DNA of 64,000 nucleotides from Acidobacteriota bacterium (GCA_003170135.1 PMZR01000127.1:1-64000), one strand, 5' to 3'; positions 23,171-32,983 are shown, counted from the first letter of the stretch. The notes: generated by a model not told the origin, from the letters alone. Numbers and translations are program-made.

Positions 23171-26100
23171 ATGAAGCGACGACTCGGTCGGTGTCTGCTC
23201 GCCAGCCTGGCGCTCGCGCTCGGCCTGCTCACGGTGCGACTCGTGGCACAGGGTCCGCCGGCGCCCGTGCCGCAGTTACCCACGATCAACCAGTCCGACG
23301 ACCCGGTGCTCAAGACCTTCCGCTGGCGATCGATCGGGCCCGCCAGCATGGCGGGGCGCATCGACGACATCGAAGCGCTCCCGAGCGACCCGTACACGAT
23401 CTACGTCGGGTTTGCGACGGGCGGCATCTGGAAGACCATCAACAACGGCACCACCTGGACACCGATCTTCGACACCTACGCGACCTCGTCCATCGGCGAC
23501 ATCGCCATCAGCCGATCGAACCCGAACATCATCTACGTCGGCACGGGCGAGCCGAACAACCGGCAGAGTTCGTCGTTTGGCGACGGCGTCTACAAGTCGA
23601 CCGACGCCGGCAAGACGTTCGTCAACGTCGGCCTGAAAGAGACCCAGAGCATCGGCCGCATCGTCATCGACCCGAAGAACCCCGACATCGCCTACGTGGC
23701 GGCCGTCGGCCACCTGTTCGCGCCGAACCCGGATCGCGGCATTTTCAAGACGATCGACGGCGGCAAGACGTGGAACAAGGTGAAGTTCATCGACGACGAC
23801 ACCGGGTTCACCGACATCATCATGGACCCGCTCGATCCGAAGACGTTGTACGCCTCGTCTTACCAGCGGCGTCGCATGCCGTGGGGCTTCAACGGCGGCG
23901 GACCGAACAGCGGCATCTGGAAGACGATCGACGCCGGCAAGTCATGGACGAAGCTGACCGGCAGCGGCCTGCCCGACAACCCGATCGTCGGCCGTATCGG
24001 CCTCGCGCTCTGCGACGCCAAGCCCAACGTCCTCTACGCGCTGATTGAAGTCGGCGCCACGGGCGGCACCGGCGCCGGTGTGAACGACGATGGCTCGCTG
24101 ACGGCCCCGGGCCAGGGCCGCGGGGGCGGTGGCGGTCAGGCAGCGGCAGCGCCGGCCGCGCCGGCGGCGAACGCGCAAGCCGGACAGCAGCAGGCAGCCG
24201 GCCAGCGTGCCGGACGCCAGCGTGGTGCGGGCCAGCAGGCCGCGGCCGGACAGGCCGCTCCAGGCCAGCCAGCGGCGGCGGGCCAGGCGGCAGCTGCCGG
24301 ACAGCAGCCCGGTGGCGGGCGCGGCCAGCAGGCGCCGCCCGATCCGAAGAAGAGCGGCATCTGGCGGTCGGACGACAAGGGCAAGACGTGGCACTTCTGC
24401 TCGAACGAGAACAACCGGCCGATGTATTACAGCCAGGTCCGCGTCGATCCGAAGAACCCGGACATCGTCTGGACCGGCGGTTTGAACTTCTCGAAATCGC
24501 TCGACGGCGGCAAGACGTTCAAGAACAACGCGGGCGTCGCGCACAGCGACCATCACGCCGTCTGGGTGGATCCGCAGAATGGCCGGCACGTCATGGTCGG
24601 CAACGACGGCGGCCTGGACGTCAGCTACGACCAGGGCGATACCTTCGATTTCGTCAACACGATGCCGGTCGGTCAGTTCTACGCGGTGAGCGCCGACATG
24701 CGGAAGCCCTACTTCGTGTGCGGCGGCCTTCAGGACAACGGATCGTGGTGTGGCCCGAGCGCGGTGCCGCGTTCGCGCAACGGCATCCTGAACTCCGACT
24801 GGTACAACGTCGGCGGCGGTGATGGCTTCTACACGCAGCAGGATCCGACCGACTGGACGATTATGTACTCCGAATCCCAGGACGGGTCGGTCAGCCGCCT
24901 GGATCTGCGCAACTTCCGAACCCAGAGCATCCGGCCATCGCCCGGCGGCGGCCGAGGCCGCGCTGCGGCATCCGAGACGCCGGACCCGCTCGCGGCGGCC
25001 GCCCAGCAGTTGGGCATCGGCGGTCGCGGGCAGGCCGCGGCGAACGTGGTGCCGGCGCCACCCGACGGCACGCAGTTCCGGTTCTACTGGAACACGCCCG
25101 TCCTCGTCTCTCCGCACAACCCCCGGACGGTCTACGTGGGCGGCGACCGGCTCTTCAAGTCCGTCAACCGCGGCGACACGTGGACGGCGAGCCCGGACCT
25201 GACCAACAACATCGGCCGGAATTCGCGGCCAATCATGAACGTCGACGGCGACAAGCCAATGGCGTCCAAGCACGACGGCGCGGCGTCCTACAGCAACATC
25301 GTCACCATCGCCGAGTCGTACGTGATGCCGGGCGTTTTGTGGGTCGCGACCAATGACGGCAACGTGCAGGTGAGCCGCGACGGCGGCAGCACCTGGAAGA
25401 ACGTGGTGGGCAACGTGCAGGGCGTGCCGAAGGAAACGCACGTGTCGCGCGTCGAGGCGTCGCACGCCGATGCGGGCACCTGCTACGTGACCTTCGACGG
25501 CCACCGCACCGACGACCACAAGCCCTACGTTTACGTGACGACCGACTTTGGCCAGACGTGGAAGTCGATTGCGGCGAATCTGCCGACTGGCAACGTCAAC
25601 GTGATCCGGGAGGATCCGAAGAACGCCAACCTGCTGTACCTCGGCACCGAGTACGCCTTCTACGTGTCGCTCAACAAGGGCGGCCAGTGGAAGCAGTTCA
25701 TGAACGGCCTGCCGACCGTCCGCATCGACGACATCCTGGTGCACCCGCGCGACAACGACCTCATCGTCGGCACGCACGGGCGCAGCATCTGGATTATCGA
25801 TGACGTCACGGCGCTCCAGCAGCTCACCGACAAGGTGACTGCTGCCGATGCGACGCTGCTCGAGCCGCGCAACGCCATCAACTGGGCGAACGACGGCCGC
25901 CAGCCGAACGTCGGCGGCCAGAAGAACTTCCGCGGCGAGAACCCGCAGCGGGGCACGGCGATCAGCTACTACCTGAAGACGGCGCCGGCGGGCGACGTGA
26001 AGCTCACGATTTCCGATTACACCGGCAAGGTCGTGCGCACGTTCAACGCGTGCGGCGAGGCGCAGACGCAGAACTGCGTGACGAAGAACGCCGGCCTCAA

Positions 26101-26332
26101 CCGCATCCAGTGGACGCTCGTCGGCGATCCGCCGGTGCTGACGCCCGAGGCCCAGCAGGCGCTCGCCGCTCGCGGCGGCGGTGGTGGTGGCGGTGGCGGT
26201 GCCGGCCGTGGCGGCTTCGGCGGCGGTCCGGCCATCGAGCCTGGCATCTACCTCGTGAAGTTGACCGTGGGCGGGAAGGACTACACGACGAAGGTGATCG
26301 TGGAACCCGACCCCGCGTTGCCGACGACGTAA
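23171..26332 (+). CDS. Secreted BNR/Asp-box beta-propeller protein (sortilin/VPS10-like)
   Basis: Start ATG 23171 gives 1053 residues with a signal peptide (ends RLVAQ). Many Asp-box units S/x-D-x-G-x-T-W/F are visible, e.g. TDAGKTF, IDGGKTW, IDAGKSW, DDKGKTW, LDGGKTF, RDGGSTW, with VDPKNPDIVW-type lead strands, implying two large propellers as in VPS10/sortilin-like exoproteins. Three low-complexity insertions interrupt it: an Ala/Gln/Gly linker (~residues 317-393), a Gly/Arg/Ala stretch (~588-626) and a poly-Gly run (~1000-1020). The C-terminus PGIYLVKLTVGGKDYTTKVIVEPDP resembles a FlgD-like tail. Probably a surface or secreted glycan/peptide-active protein; no catalytic assignment. Confidence 0.88.
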   Translation: MKRRLGRCLLASLALALGLLTVRLVAQGPPAPVPQLPTINQSDDPVLKTFRWRSIGPASMAGRIDDIEALPSDPYTIYVGFATGGIWKTINNGTTWTPIFDTYATSSIGDIAISRSNPNIIYVGTGEPNNRQSSSFGDGVYKSTDAGKTFVNVGLKETQSIGRIVIDPKNPDIAYVAAVGHLFAPNPDRGIFKTIDGGKTWNKVKFIDDDTGFTDIIMDPLDPKTLYASSYQRRRMPWGFNGGGPNSGIWKTIDAGKSWTKLTGSGLPDNPIVGRIGLALCDAKPNVLYALIEVGATGGTGAGVNDDGSLTAPGQGRGGGGGQAAAAPAAPAANAQAGQQQAAGQRAGRQRGAGQQAAAGQAAPGQPAAAGQAAAAGQQPGGGRGQQAPPDPKKSGIWRSDDKGKTWHFCSNENNRPMYYSQVRVDPKNPDIVWTGGLNFSKSLDGGKTFKNNAGVAHSDHHAVWVDPQNGRHVMVGNDGGLDVSYDQGDTFDFVNTMPVGQFYAVSADMRKPYFVCGGLQDNGSWCGPSAVPRSRNGILNSDWYNVGGGDGFYTQQDPTDWTIMYSESQDGSVSRLDLRNFRTQSIRPSPGGGRGRAAASETPDPLAAAAQQLGIGGRGQAAANVVPAPPDGTQFRFYWNTPVLVSPHNPRTVYVGGDRLFKSVNRGDTWTASPDLTNNIGRNSRPIMNVDGDKPMASKHDGAASYSNIVTIAESYVMPGVLWVATNDGNVQVSRDGGSTWKNVVGNVQGVPKETHVSRVEASHADAGTCYVTFDGHRTDDHKPYVYVTTDFGQTWKSIAANLPTGNVNVIREDPKNANLLYLGTEYAFYVSLNKGGQWKQFMNGLPTVRIDDILVHPRDNDLIVGTHGRSIWIIDDVTALQQLTDKVTAADATLLEPRNAINWANDGRQPNVGGQKNFRGENPQRGTAISYYLKTAPAGDVKLTISDYTGKVVRTFNACGEAQTQNCVTKNAGLNRIQWTLVGDPPVLTPEAQQALAARGGGGGGGGGAGRGGFGGGPAIEPGIYLVKLTVGGKDYTTKVIVEPDPALPTT

Positions 26333-26333
26333 C

Positions 26334-26486
26334 GCAGTGCTGAGTGCTGCGTGCTGGGTGCTGGTGCTGTCAGAGGACAGCCCGCACCGAGCACGTGGCA
26401 CTCAGCACCCCGCACCGCACGTCGCACTCCGCACCCCGCACCCCGCACCGCACTCCGCACCCCGCACTTCGCACTTCGCACCCCAA
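26334..26486. repeat. GCACCCC / GTGCTGG degenerate repeat tract
   Basis: Left part: GTGCTGAGTGCTGCGTGCTGG-type 7-mers. Right part: about ten copies of the complementary CGCACCCCGCACC type. The halves are inverted relative to each other. The tract lies directly upstream of a permease gene that has lost its N-terminal ~500 codons. Confidence 0.88.
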
Positions 26487-26507
26487 CCCCTCCCGCCCGT
26501 CTCTCGT

Positions 26508-27484
26508 CTAATGAAGAGTCCCGCCCGCCCGTTCATGCTCGGCGGAGGTCTCAATGACCCGCCTCGGGCGCAACCCTTCGTTACCAGGTATCGGTCGAGG
26601 GTCTCGCGAACACGGACGATCTCGGCAGGATGCCGGCAGGATCACGGACGGTGAGTCCCGGGTACCTCCAGCCGATTCACGCGCCGCTGCTGGCGGGCGC
26701 GTGGTGCCCGGAACTGCGCACCGATTTCAGCGCGCCGAAGAAGGTGATGGTCAACCGCCGCTTCGTCGACCTCTACGCGCGTGGCGCGAACGTGGTGGGC
26801 CGTCACCTGCGCTGGCCGGACATGGCGTCGGCGGCCGGCACGCCACAGGCCGAAATCGTCGGCGTGATTGGCAATATCAAGGAGGACGCGGTCGGCGCGC
26901 CGGCCTACCCGTATGTCTATGGCTGCGCCATCGGCGGCGGCTGGCCCGATTCCGAGTACGTCGTCCGCGCGTCGGGAGAACCGCGCGCCGTGCTGCAATC
27001 GATCCGCGATCTGGTTCACCGGATCGACAGCTCGCGCGCGGTGTTCGGCGCCAGGCCCCTCGACGCGTACCTCGACACCGTTCTCGATCGGCCGCGCTCG
27101 AACGCGCAGCTCCTCGCACTGTTCGCATTCGCGGCGATGACGCTGGCCGCGCTGGGCCTCTACGGCCTGGTGGCGAACATGGTGAGCGCGCGCCGCCGGG
27201 AGATCGGCGTACGGATGGCGCTCGGGGCACAGCCGGCACAGATCGTCCGGACGATGGTCGGCGGCGTCGGCGTGTTGATCGGCGCCGGGATCGCCGCGGG
27301 CGCCGGCGTGATGGCCGTCGCGCAGGCGTTGCTGCGCGCCGTCGTCTTCGGCATCACGCCGCTCGATGGCGCGAGCCTATGCGCCGCGGCCGGTCTGCTG
27401 GTCGTGGTCTCGGGCCTCGCGGCATTGGTCGCCGCCCGTCGCGCGACCGCCGTCAACCCGATGGAGGCGATACGAGCGGAGTGA
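26508..27484 (+). pseudogene. ADOP-type permease remnant (MacB/FtsX C-terminal part only)
   Basis: From about 26558 the frame reads RYQVSVEGLANTDDLGRM then TVSPGYLQPIHAPLLAG, the late periplasmic domain of ADOP/MacB permeases, followed by three FtsX helices and a standard RATAVNPMEAIRAE end. The full-length relative in this window (29704-32160) has 818 residues; here only ~290 are left. Bases 26508-26580 may still encode an earlier piece (MLGGGLNDPPRAQPF) in another frame, implying a frameshift near 26580. The first ~500 codons are gone and the break borders the repeat tract at 26334-26486. A short product could still be made from the ATG at 26630, but export of a substrate is unlikely. Confidence 0.8.
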
Positions 27485-27493
27485 GGGGCTTCG

Positions 27494-28315
27494 CTATTTT
27501 CCGAGATCCAACCGCATGCCCGCCTTCAGCACGTGCACCGTCAGGTTGCGGCCGGTAATCGTCTCGCCCGCCGGCGTCGGCGTCACCGTCGCCTTCCGCC
27601 CGTCGATGACCTCCACAGCGCTCTTGCCAATCACTTCAATCTGGCTGCCCGAGACGACGACGGCGGTCGATTCGTCGATGCCGACGCCCACCAGCTCGGG
27701 ATGATCGAGCACGGCGCTGAGCAGCCGGTTATGGCGCTGCCGCTTGAGAAAGTGCTGGTCCACGATCGCCTGCGGCCACAGGCCGAGCCCCGGCGCGGTG
27801 TCCGTCTTCTTCGCCGTGATCGCCTGCAGATCCATGCCATCGCCGGTGATCATCACCTTCGACATGACCGCCGCGCCCGCGCTCGTGCCGGACACCGTCG
27901 CGCCCTGCGCGTAGCGCTCGCGAATCGCTTCGGGGATGCCGGTGTTCTCGAACGCCTTCATCAGCTTCGTCTGATCCCCCCCCGGGAACCAGATGAGCGT
28001 CGCCTCCTTGATGGCCGCAAGCGCCGCCGCGCGATCGGTCACGGCGACAGAGGTCGCCTTCGCGGCGCCCGCCTTCTTCCATACGTCCACGGCCTCGGGG
28101 CCCGTCTCGGGCAACTCCGATGCCTGCGGAAACACGGCGACGATCGCTTTCGTCCCACCCGCCAGCTCCAGCACGCGTCCTCGGACATCGTCGGGAATCG
28201 TGCCTCCGCCGATGATGACGAGATGGCCTTTGGGAACCGCGCCGCCTTGCGCGTGAACACCCGGTGCAACTGCGACGATCAATCCGAGAACGACGGCTGT
28301 CATCATCCGATGCAT
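27494..28315 (-). CDS. Cyanophycinase-like serine peptidase (S51 family), exported
   Basis: Encodes 273 residues with a signal peptide ending GVHAQ. The fold is glutamine amidotransferase-like: LVIIGGG at 32-38, IWFPGGDQTKLMKAF, then the nucleophile elbow GTSAGA with Ser145, and GLGLWPQAIVDQHFLKRQRHNRL, GVGIDESTAVVV. Cyanophycinases cut the beta-Asp-Arg bond of cyanophycin; secreted versions in heterotrophs degrade the polymer or related isoaspartyl peptides. No cyanophycin synthetase gene is nearby, so scavenging is the more likely role. It is transcribed alone and converges on the permease remnant. Confidence 0.92.
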   Translation of the reverse strand: MHRMMTAVVLGLIVAVAPGVHAQGGAVPKGHLVIIGGGTIPDDVRGRVLELAGGTKAIVAVFPQASELPETGPEAVDVWKKAGAAKATSVAVTDRAAALAAIKEATLIWFPGGDQTKLMKAFENTGIPEAIRERYAQGATVSGTSAGAAVMSKVMITGDGMDLQAITAKKTDTAPGLGLWPQAIVDQHFLKRQRHNRLLSAVLDHPELVGVGIDESTAVVVSGSQIEVIGKSAVEVIDGRKATVTPTPAGETITGRNLTVHVLKAGMRLDLGK

Positions 28316-28393
28316 GCAACGACTCCTTCCGGCGAATGCTCTTCCACCGGACGTGATTGTATACTCAGCGGCATCAGCGACGGCGGATCTCGG

Positions 28394-29677
28394 TCATCCT
28401 GCCGGCGCGATCGCGGCTGACGACGCGTCCCCGTTCCCCCGAGGCGTCCCGCCGAACCGCGCGAGGACGCTCGCGCCTCCGAGCCACCCAGTCACGTTGG
28501 CCATCGTCCGGAACATGTCGGGGATGGTATCGACGCCGATCAGGATCGCCACACCTTCCACTGGCACGTGAACCGCAGCGAGCACGGGCGCCATGACGAT
28601 GATCGCGCCCGCAGGAATCCCGGGAATCGTGAAGCTGGTCACGGTGGCGATCGCGATGAGGGTCAGCAACTGCGCAGGCGCGAGCGTCACGCCGTAGAGC
28701 CGCGCGAGGAACAGGACGCCCACCACCTGCGCGATCGCGCCGCCCACCCGGAACATCGAGGCCGCCAGCGGCAGGAAGAAGGCGCTGAGCGAATCGGGAA
28801 GGCCCAGCTGCCTGGCGCCTTCCAGACTGGCCGGCAGCGCCGCGAGCGACGACCGCGACGCGAACCCGACGGCCTGCGCCGGCGCGCACGCCCGCGCGAA
28901 GCGCCTGAGCGGCACGCGCGCGAACACCACGGTGAGCGGGTACAGGAACAACGTGAACCCGCCGGCCACCAGCGACAACAGCACGATGTAGGACACCAGC
29001 GCACCGGCTGCCGCCGGTCCCATCAGCGCGCCAAGCGGTACGGCCAGGGCAAACACGCCGAACGGCGCGAAGGTCAGCACCCAGCCAACCAGCCACACCA
29101 TGGCGTCCGCGATCCCGCGCAGGACCGCGACGACCGCGCCGCGCCGATCCGCGCCGATGCGGGTCAGCGCCAGGCCGAACGCCACCGAGAAAACGATGAG
29201 CGGGAGCATCGCCCCGTCCGCGGCGGCCTTGAACGGGTTGACGGGAACCAGGTCGACGATCCATCGCGAGATGCCGGGTACCTGTTTCGTCGTGTCCGCC
29301 GCGGTGCCGGCGCCCTCGGCCGCGCGCTGCCGCAGGAGGGCCGCGACGCCGGGATCGATGTGCAGCTGCGCGAGCAGCGGAAACGCGCACGCCGCCGCGA
29401 ACACGCAGGCAATCACGATGGCCACGACGAACAGGAGCAGCGATCGTCCACCGAGGCGGCCGATCGTGGCCGCGTCGCCCGCCGACGCCACGCCAACGAT
29501 GAGGCTCGCCACGACGAGCGGAATGACGGTCATCCTGATGGCGTTGACGAAGACCAGGCCTAACGGCTCGACGATGCCGGGCACGGGAAGCAACCAGGAC
29601 GCCTGCGTCACCGACACCAGGATGCCGAGCAGCAGCCCGGCAACCAGACCGACCAGCACGCGGAGGGTGAACGACAT
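28394..29677 (-). CDS. Dicarboxylate/amino acid:cation symporter (DAACS family)
   Basis: Encodes 427 residues with eight helices and two re-entrant loops. The first loop shows ASRSSLAALPASL, the serine-rich S-S-x-A-x-L-P signature. Later FTIPGIPAGAIIVMAP and VDTIPDMFRTMANVTG correspond to the second loop and the substrate/cation site (usual D-x-x-R-T-x-x-N-V). Glu/Asp or C4-dicarboxylates are taken up with Na+ or H+. The residue set D-MFRTMANV is retained, so transport should work. Confidence 0.93.
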   Translation of the reverse strand: MSFTLRVLVGLVAGLLLGILVSVTQASWLLPVPGIVEPLGLVFVNAIRMTVIPLVVASLIVGVASAGDAATIGRLGGRSLLLFVVAIVIACVFAAACAFPLLAQLHIDPGVAALLRQRAAEGAGTAADTTKQVPGISRWIVDLVPVNPFKAAADGAMLPLIVFSVAFGLALTRIGADRRGAVVAVLRGIADAMVWLVGWVLTFAPFGVFALAVPLGALMGPAAAGALVSYIVLLSLVAGGFTLFLYPLTVVFARVPLRRFARACAPAQAVGFASRSSLAALPASLEGARQLGLPDSLSAFFLPLAASMFRVGGAIAQVVGVLFLARLYGVTLAPAQLLTLIAIATVTSFTIPGIPAGAIIVMAPVLAAVHVPVEGVAILIGVDTIPDMFRTMANVTGWLGGASVLARFGGTPRGNGDASSAAIAPAG

Positions 29678-29703
29678 CGCGCCGATTATAGGGGATTACG
29701 CCC

Positions 29704-32160
29704 CTACTCCGCTCTGAGCGCGTGCAGCGGATCGACGCGCGTGGCGCGATAAGCCGGAACGGCGCTGGCGCCGAGCGCGACGAGCGCGAGCGCGATCGGA
29801 ACCGTGACGAAGGTGAGCGCGTCCGTCGGAGCCACCCCGTGCAGCACGCTGGTCATCAGTCGCGTGAGGGCCAGCGCCCCGACGACCCCAAGCGCCGTGC
29901 CGGCGAGCGAGAGCGCGAGGCCGTGCCCCAGCACCATCCGCACCACGTCGCCGCCGTTGGCCCCGACCGCCATCCGCACGCCGATCTCGTGCGTCCGCTG
30001 GCTCACCAGGTACGCCAGCACGCCGTAGATGCCCATGGCGGCGAGCACCAGCGCCAGCGTCGAAAAGACGACCAGCAACACCCCCGTGAAACGCTCTGTC
30101 GCGGTGGCGCCCGCCACCACGTCGGCCATCGGCCGCACGGCAGCAATCGGCACGTCGGGATCGAGCGCGCGCACCGCCGCCCTCACCGACGCCACCAGCG
30201 ATAACGGATCGCCGCTCGTCTTCACCACCAGCGTCATGCCGGTGATCGCCCGCTGGACCGATCGATGGAACTGCGAGTGCGGAACATAGAACTTCTCTTT
30301 CACCGCACCGGTGATCCCGTCGTGCCGCACGTCGCCGACGATGCCGACGACGGTGAGCCACGGGCGGCCCCCGTCGCCGCGACCCATCCGAATGCGTCCG
30401 CCGACCCCGTCCCGGCCTGCCCAGTACTTGCGCGCCATCGTCTCGTTGACCACGGCCACCGGGACGGCGTCGGACGTGTCGGTGGCCGAGAAGAACCGGC
30501 CGCGAACCAGTCTCTCGCCGAGCGCCTCGGCGGCATCGTCGGACGCAACCTGCCAGTCGCCCTTGGCGCGGTTGCCCGGCGTTTCGGGATACCCGTCGAC
30601 GTCGAGACCCCAGTCGCCAATGGTCGCGGCAAGGGGAAGGGAGCGGATGATGCCGGCGTGGCGGACCGTCGGCAGCAGGCGGATGCGGTCGAGGAGCGCC
30701 TGGTAGAACAGCACGGTCTTCTGCGGGGTGTTGTAGCTGGCCTCGGGCAGCGAGAGGCGCGCGGTCAACACGTTGGTCGGATCGATGCCGAGCGGCACCC
30801 GATAAAGCGACCAGAGACTGCGCAGCATCAACCCGGCGCCGATGACGAGCATCACCGCCAGCGACATCTCGATGACGACGAGCAGGCCGCGCACGCGGCG
30901 GCGCTGCCGGCCGATGCCGGCCCGGGCGCCCTGTTTCAACGAATCGACCAGATTGATCCGCAACGCCCGCAGCGCCGGGACGAGGCCGAACACCATCGTG
31001 CAGGCAACCGTCAGGATGCTTGTGAAGAACAGCGCGCGGCCGTTCAGGGACACCGAGGCGAGTCGGGGGATGGCATCGACGCGGGCCGCCGCGACCAGAT
31101 GGGTGGCGACGACCGCGAGCGCGACGCCGGCCACGGCGCCGAACGCCGCGAGCACGAGACTCTCGGTGAGCAGTTGCGCGACCAGTCGCGAACCGCCGCC
31201 GCCGAGGGCGGCACGCAGCGCCATTTCGCGATGGCGGCCTTCGGCGCGCGCCAGCAGCAGGTTGGCCACGTTCGCACAGGCAATGAGCAGAAGGAACGCG
31301 ACGGCGCCCGCGAGGATCCACACCGCCGGCTTCGCGGTGCCGAGGATCTCCTCGTCGACCGGCACCGCCATCGCACTGAACTGCATCGACGAGGGATACA
31401 GGCCGGCGCGAGTGTTGGCCGCGGTGACCGCCCGCAACTCGGCGTTCGCCGCCGCGACCGTCGCGCCTGGCGCGAGCATCGCCGCGGCGTACAACCCGTG
31501 ACTGCCGCGGTCATTCGGATCCGCATCAAGGATCAGCGGCACCCACGCCTGGGTCGGTTCGGCCGCGTCCTCGCCGAAGTCGGTCGGCAGTTGAAAGCCC
31601 GTCGGCATGACGCCGACGATCGTGCGCGGCACGCCATCCAACCGAATCGTCCGCCCGACGACATGCGCGTCGCCGCCATATCGACGCTGCCATATGCCGG
31701 AACTGATGACCGCGAGCTGGTCGCGGCCGGCCTGGTCCTCGCCGTCGGCGAACGTGCGGCCGGTGATGGCCGCCGAGCCGAGGACCCGAAACGTGTTCGC
31801 GGTGACCTGCGCAATGCCGATGCGTATCGGCTCGCCGTCGCCGGTCAGGTTCGCCTGCCCAGTTCCCCAGGCGGCCACACCTGCCAGCGTCTTGCACCTG
31901 GTGCGATAGTCGAGGACCTCCGCGTCCGACACCCAGGTCTTGTCGAAGTCTTTCCAACGGCTCCAGATCATAACGCGCCGGGACGGCTCGTCGTATGGAA
32001 GAGGTCGAAGCAGCACCGTATCGACGACGCTGAACACGGTGCTCGTGGCACCGATGCCAAGGGCGAGGGTGAGTGTCGCCGCGATCGTGAAGCCCGGCGC
32101 GCGACCGAGCGACCGGACACTGCGGCGAACGTCCTGCACGACGCTTTCGATGAGAGGCAT
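29704..32160 (-). CDS. ADOP-type ABC permease (MacB/FtsX family)
   Basis: Encodes 818 residues. N-terminal ADOP start (RRSVRSLGRAPGFT, then LTLALGIGATSTVFSVVDTVLL, the first helix and the LRPLPY signature), a MacB periplasmic domain (~50-280), a first FtsX unit (~280-430, with RAEGRHREMALRAALGG), a second periplasmic domain and second FtsX unit (VSQRTHEIGVRMAVGA), ending VDPLHALRAE. This duplicated architecture is common in Acidobacteria. An ATPase partner is needed but not encoded next to it. Substrate unknown; related systems export peptides, lipids or macrolides. Confidence 0.93.
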   Translation of the reverse strand: MPLIESVVQDVRRSVRSLGRAPGFTIAATLTLALGIGATSTVFSVVDTVLLRPLPYDEPSRRVMIWSRWKDFDKTWVSDAEVLDYRTRCKTLAGVAAWGTGQANLTGDGEPIRIGIAQVTANTFRVLGSAAITGRTFADGEDQAGRDQLAVISSGIWQRRYGGDAHVVGRTIRLDGVPRTIVGVMPTGFQLPTDFGEDAAEPTQAWVPLILDADPNDRGSHGLYAAAMLAPGATVAAANAELRAVTAANTRAGLYPSSMQFSAMAVPVDEEILGTAKPAVWILAGAVAFLLLIACANVANLLLARAEGRHREMALRAALGGGGSRLVAQLLTESLVLAAFGAVAGVALAVVATHLVAAARVDAIPRLASVSLNGRALFFTSILTVACTMVFGLVPALRALRINLVDSLKQGARAGIGRQRRRVRGLLVVIEMSLAVMLVIGAGLMLRSLWSLYRVPLGIDPTNVLTARLSLPEASYNTPQKTVLFYQALLDRIRLLPTVRHAGIIRSLPLAATIGDWGLDVDGYPETPGNRAKGDWQVASDDAAEALGERLVRGRFFSATDTSDAVPVAVVNETMARKYWAGRDGVGGRIRMGRGDGGRPWLTVVGIVGDVRHDGITGAVKEKFYVPHSQFHRSVQRAITGMTLVVKTSGDPLSLVASVRAAVRALDPDVPIAAVRPMADVVAGATATERFTGVLLVVFSTLALVLAAMGIYGVLAYLVSQRTHEIGVRMAVGANGGDVVRMVLGHGLALSLAGTALGVVGALALTRLMTSVLHGVAPTDALTFVTVPIALALVALGASAVPAYRATRVDPLHALRAE

Positions 32161-32251
32161 CGGTCACTCCCGGAAGACGGGCCCCGGCAAGGAAGGCGGT
32201 GAGGACTTACCCCGGTTTGACGGATTCGGTAGCGCGAAGGTTTGCGCGAGG

Positions 32252-32983
32252 CTAGAAGATGGCGATCTTGATGGCAAAACCCAGCAGGGCCAAGCCCATC
32301 GCCAGGTCCATCGCGCGCCGGACGCGCGGCCGCGCCATCCGTTCGGCGAACGTGCCGACCGAGATGCCAACCAGCCCCTGCCACAGCACGCTCATCGCCA
32401 CGTGTGTGCCGCCGAGCAGCATGTACCGCGGCAGGAAGACATCGGGCGGCACGATGAACTGCGGGACGACAACCGCGTAAAAGAGCACCACCGAGGGATT
32501 CGCGTAATTGGTGAGCAGGCCGCGGCCGAATCGGGCGAGCGATGAAGTCTGGACACGGCGTCTCGCAGGACTGAAGTCCTGCGCCACAATCCCCGGGTGT
32601 GTGCCCGCGGGCTTCATCGCGGTGCTCTCGGCGTACGGGGCACAGGGCTTCAGCCCTGTGCTGCGCCGGTCCGGCGCCGCCCCACTGCCCGCCCCGCGGG
32701 CCGCCCTCCACAGCGCGCGCAGGCCGAGCCACGCGAGATACGCAGCGCCGACGACCGACGTCGCCCACAGGACCCCGGGCGCTCGATGGACGACGGCCGC
32801 CAGGCCGAACGCCGCGGCCAGCGCCATCGTCGCGTTGGCGGTGCCGATCCCGGCGACGGTCCACAGCGCGGCGCGGCGTCCGGCCTCAATCGCGGCGTCG
32901 GCGACGACAACCATCGTGGCGCCGGGGCTGATGACCAGCAGCGCTGCGACACCGGCGAATGCGAGAAAGTGAGTATCGAACAA
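32252..32983 (-). CDS. LysE/RhtB-family amino-acid exporter with in-frame palindrome insertion
   Basis: LysE-type exporter: VISPGATMVVVADAAIEAGRRAAL, helices GIGTANATMALAAAFGLAAV and SVVGAAYLAWLGLRALWRA, then NYANPSVVLFYAVVVPQF, LPRYMLLGGTHVAMSVLW and a final helix. The start is probably TTG 32983 (LFDTHFLAF); no ATG fits. The protein is ~243 residues, about 35 longer than usual. The extra ~36 residues (STGLKPCAPYAEST through FSPARR) sit in the loop after helix 3 and are encoded by a repeat with two palindromes (32564-32583 and 32640-32661). The insertion keeps the frame, so the gene is probably functional. Confidence 0.87.
   Translation of the reverse strand: MFDTHFLAFAGVAALLVISPGATMVVVADAAIEAGRRAALWTVAGIGTANATMALAAAFGLAAVVHRAPGVLWATSVVGAAYLAWLGLRALWRAARGAGSGAAPDRRSTGLKPCAPYAESTAMKPAGTHPGIVAQDFSPARRRVQTSSLARFGRGLLTNYANPSVVLFYAVVVPQFIVPPDVFLPRYMLLGGTHVAMSVLWQGLVGISVGTFAERMARPRVRRAMDLAMGLALLGFAIKIAIF
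32564..32661. repeat. Paired palindromes inside the LysE-type gene
   Basis: CGCAGGACT-GA-AGTCCTGCG at 32564-32583 and GCACAGGGCT-TC-AGCCCTGTGC at 32640-32661 are perfect palindromes about 56 nt apart with inverted centres (GA and TC). The pair resembles a REP/BIME-like unit inserted in frame. Confidence 0.85.

Noticed and set aside
23942-26401. An 819-codon minus-strand open frame across the BNR exoprotein
   Set aside because: Arg/Val/His-rich shadow frame over clear Asp-box coding on the other strand.
26334-26486. Possible CRISPR array at the GCACCCC tract and similar tracts
   Set aside because: Units are 6-9 nt, degenerate and contiguous with no spacers of constant length; no cas genes are present.
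30265-32202. A 645-codon plus-strand open frame across the ADOP permease
   Set aside because: Shadow frame; lacks helices, motifs or initiation signals.
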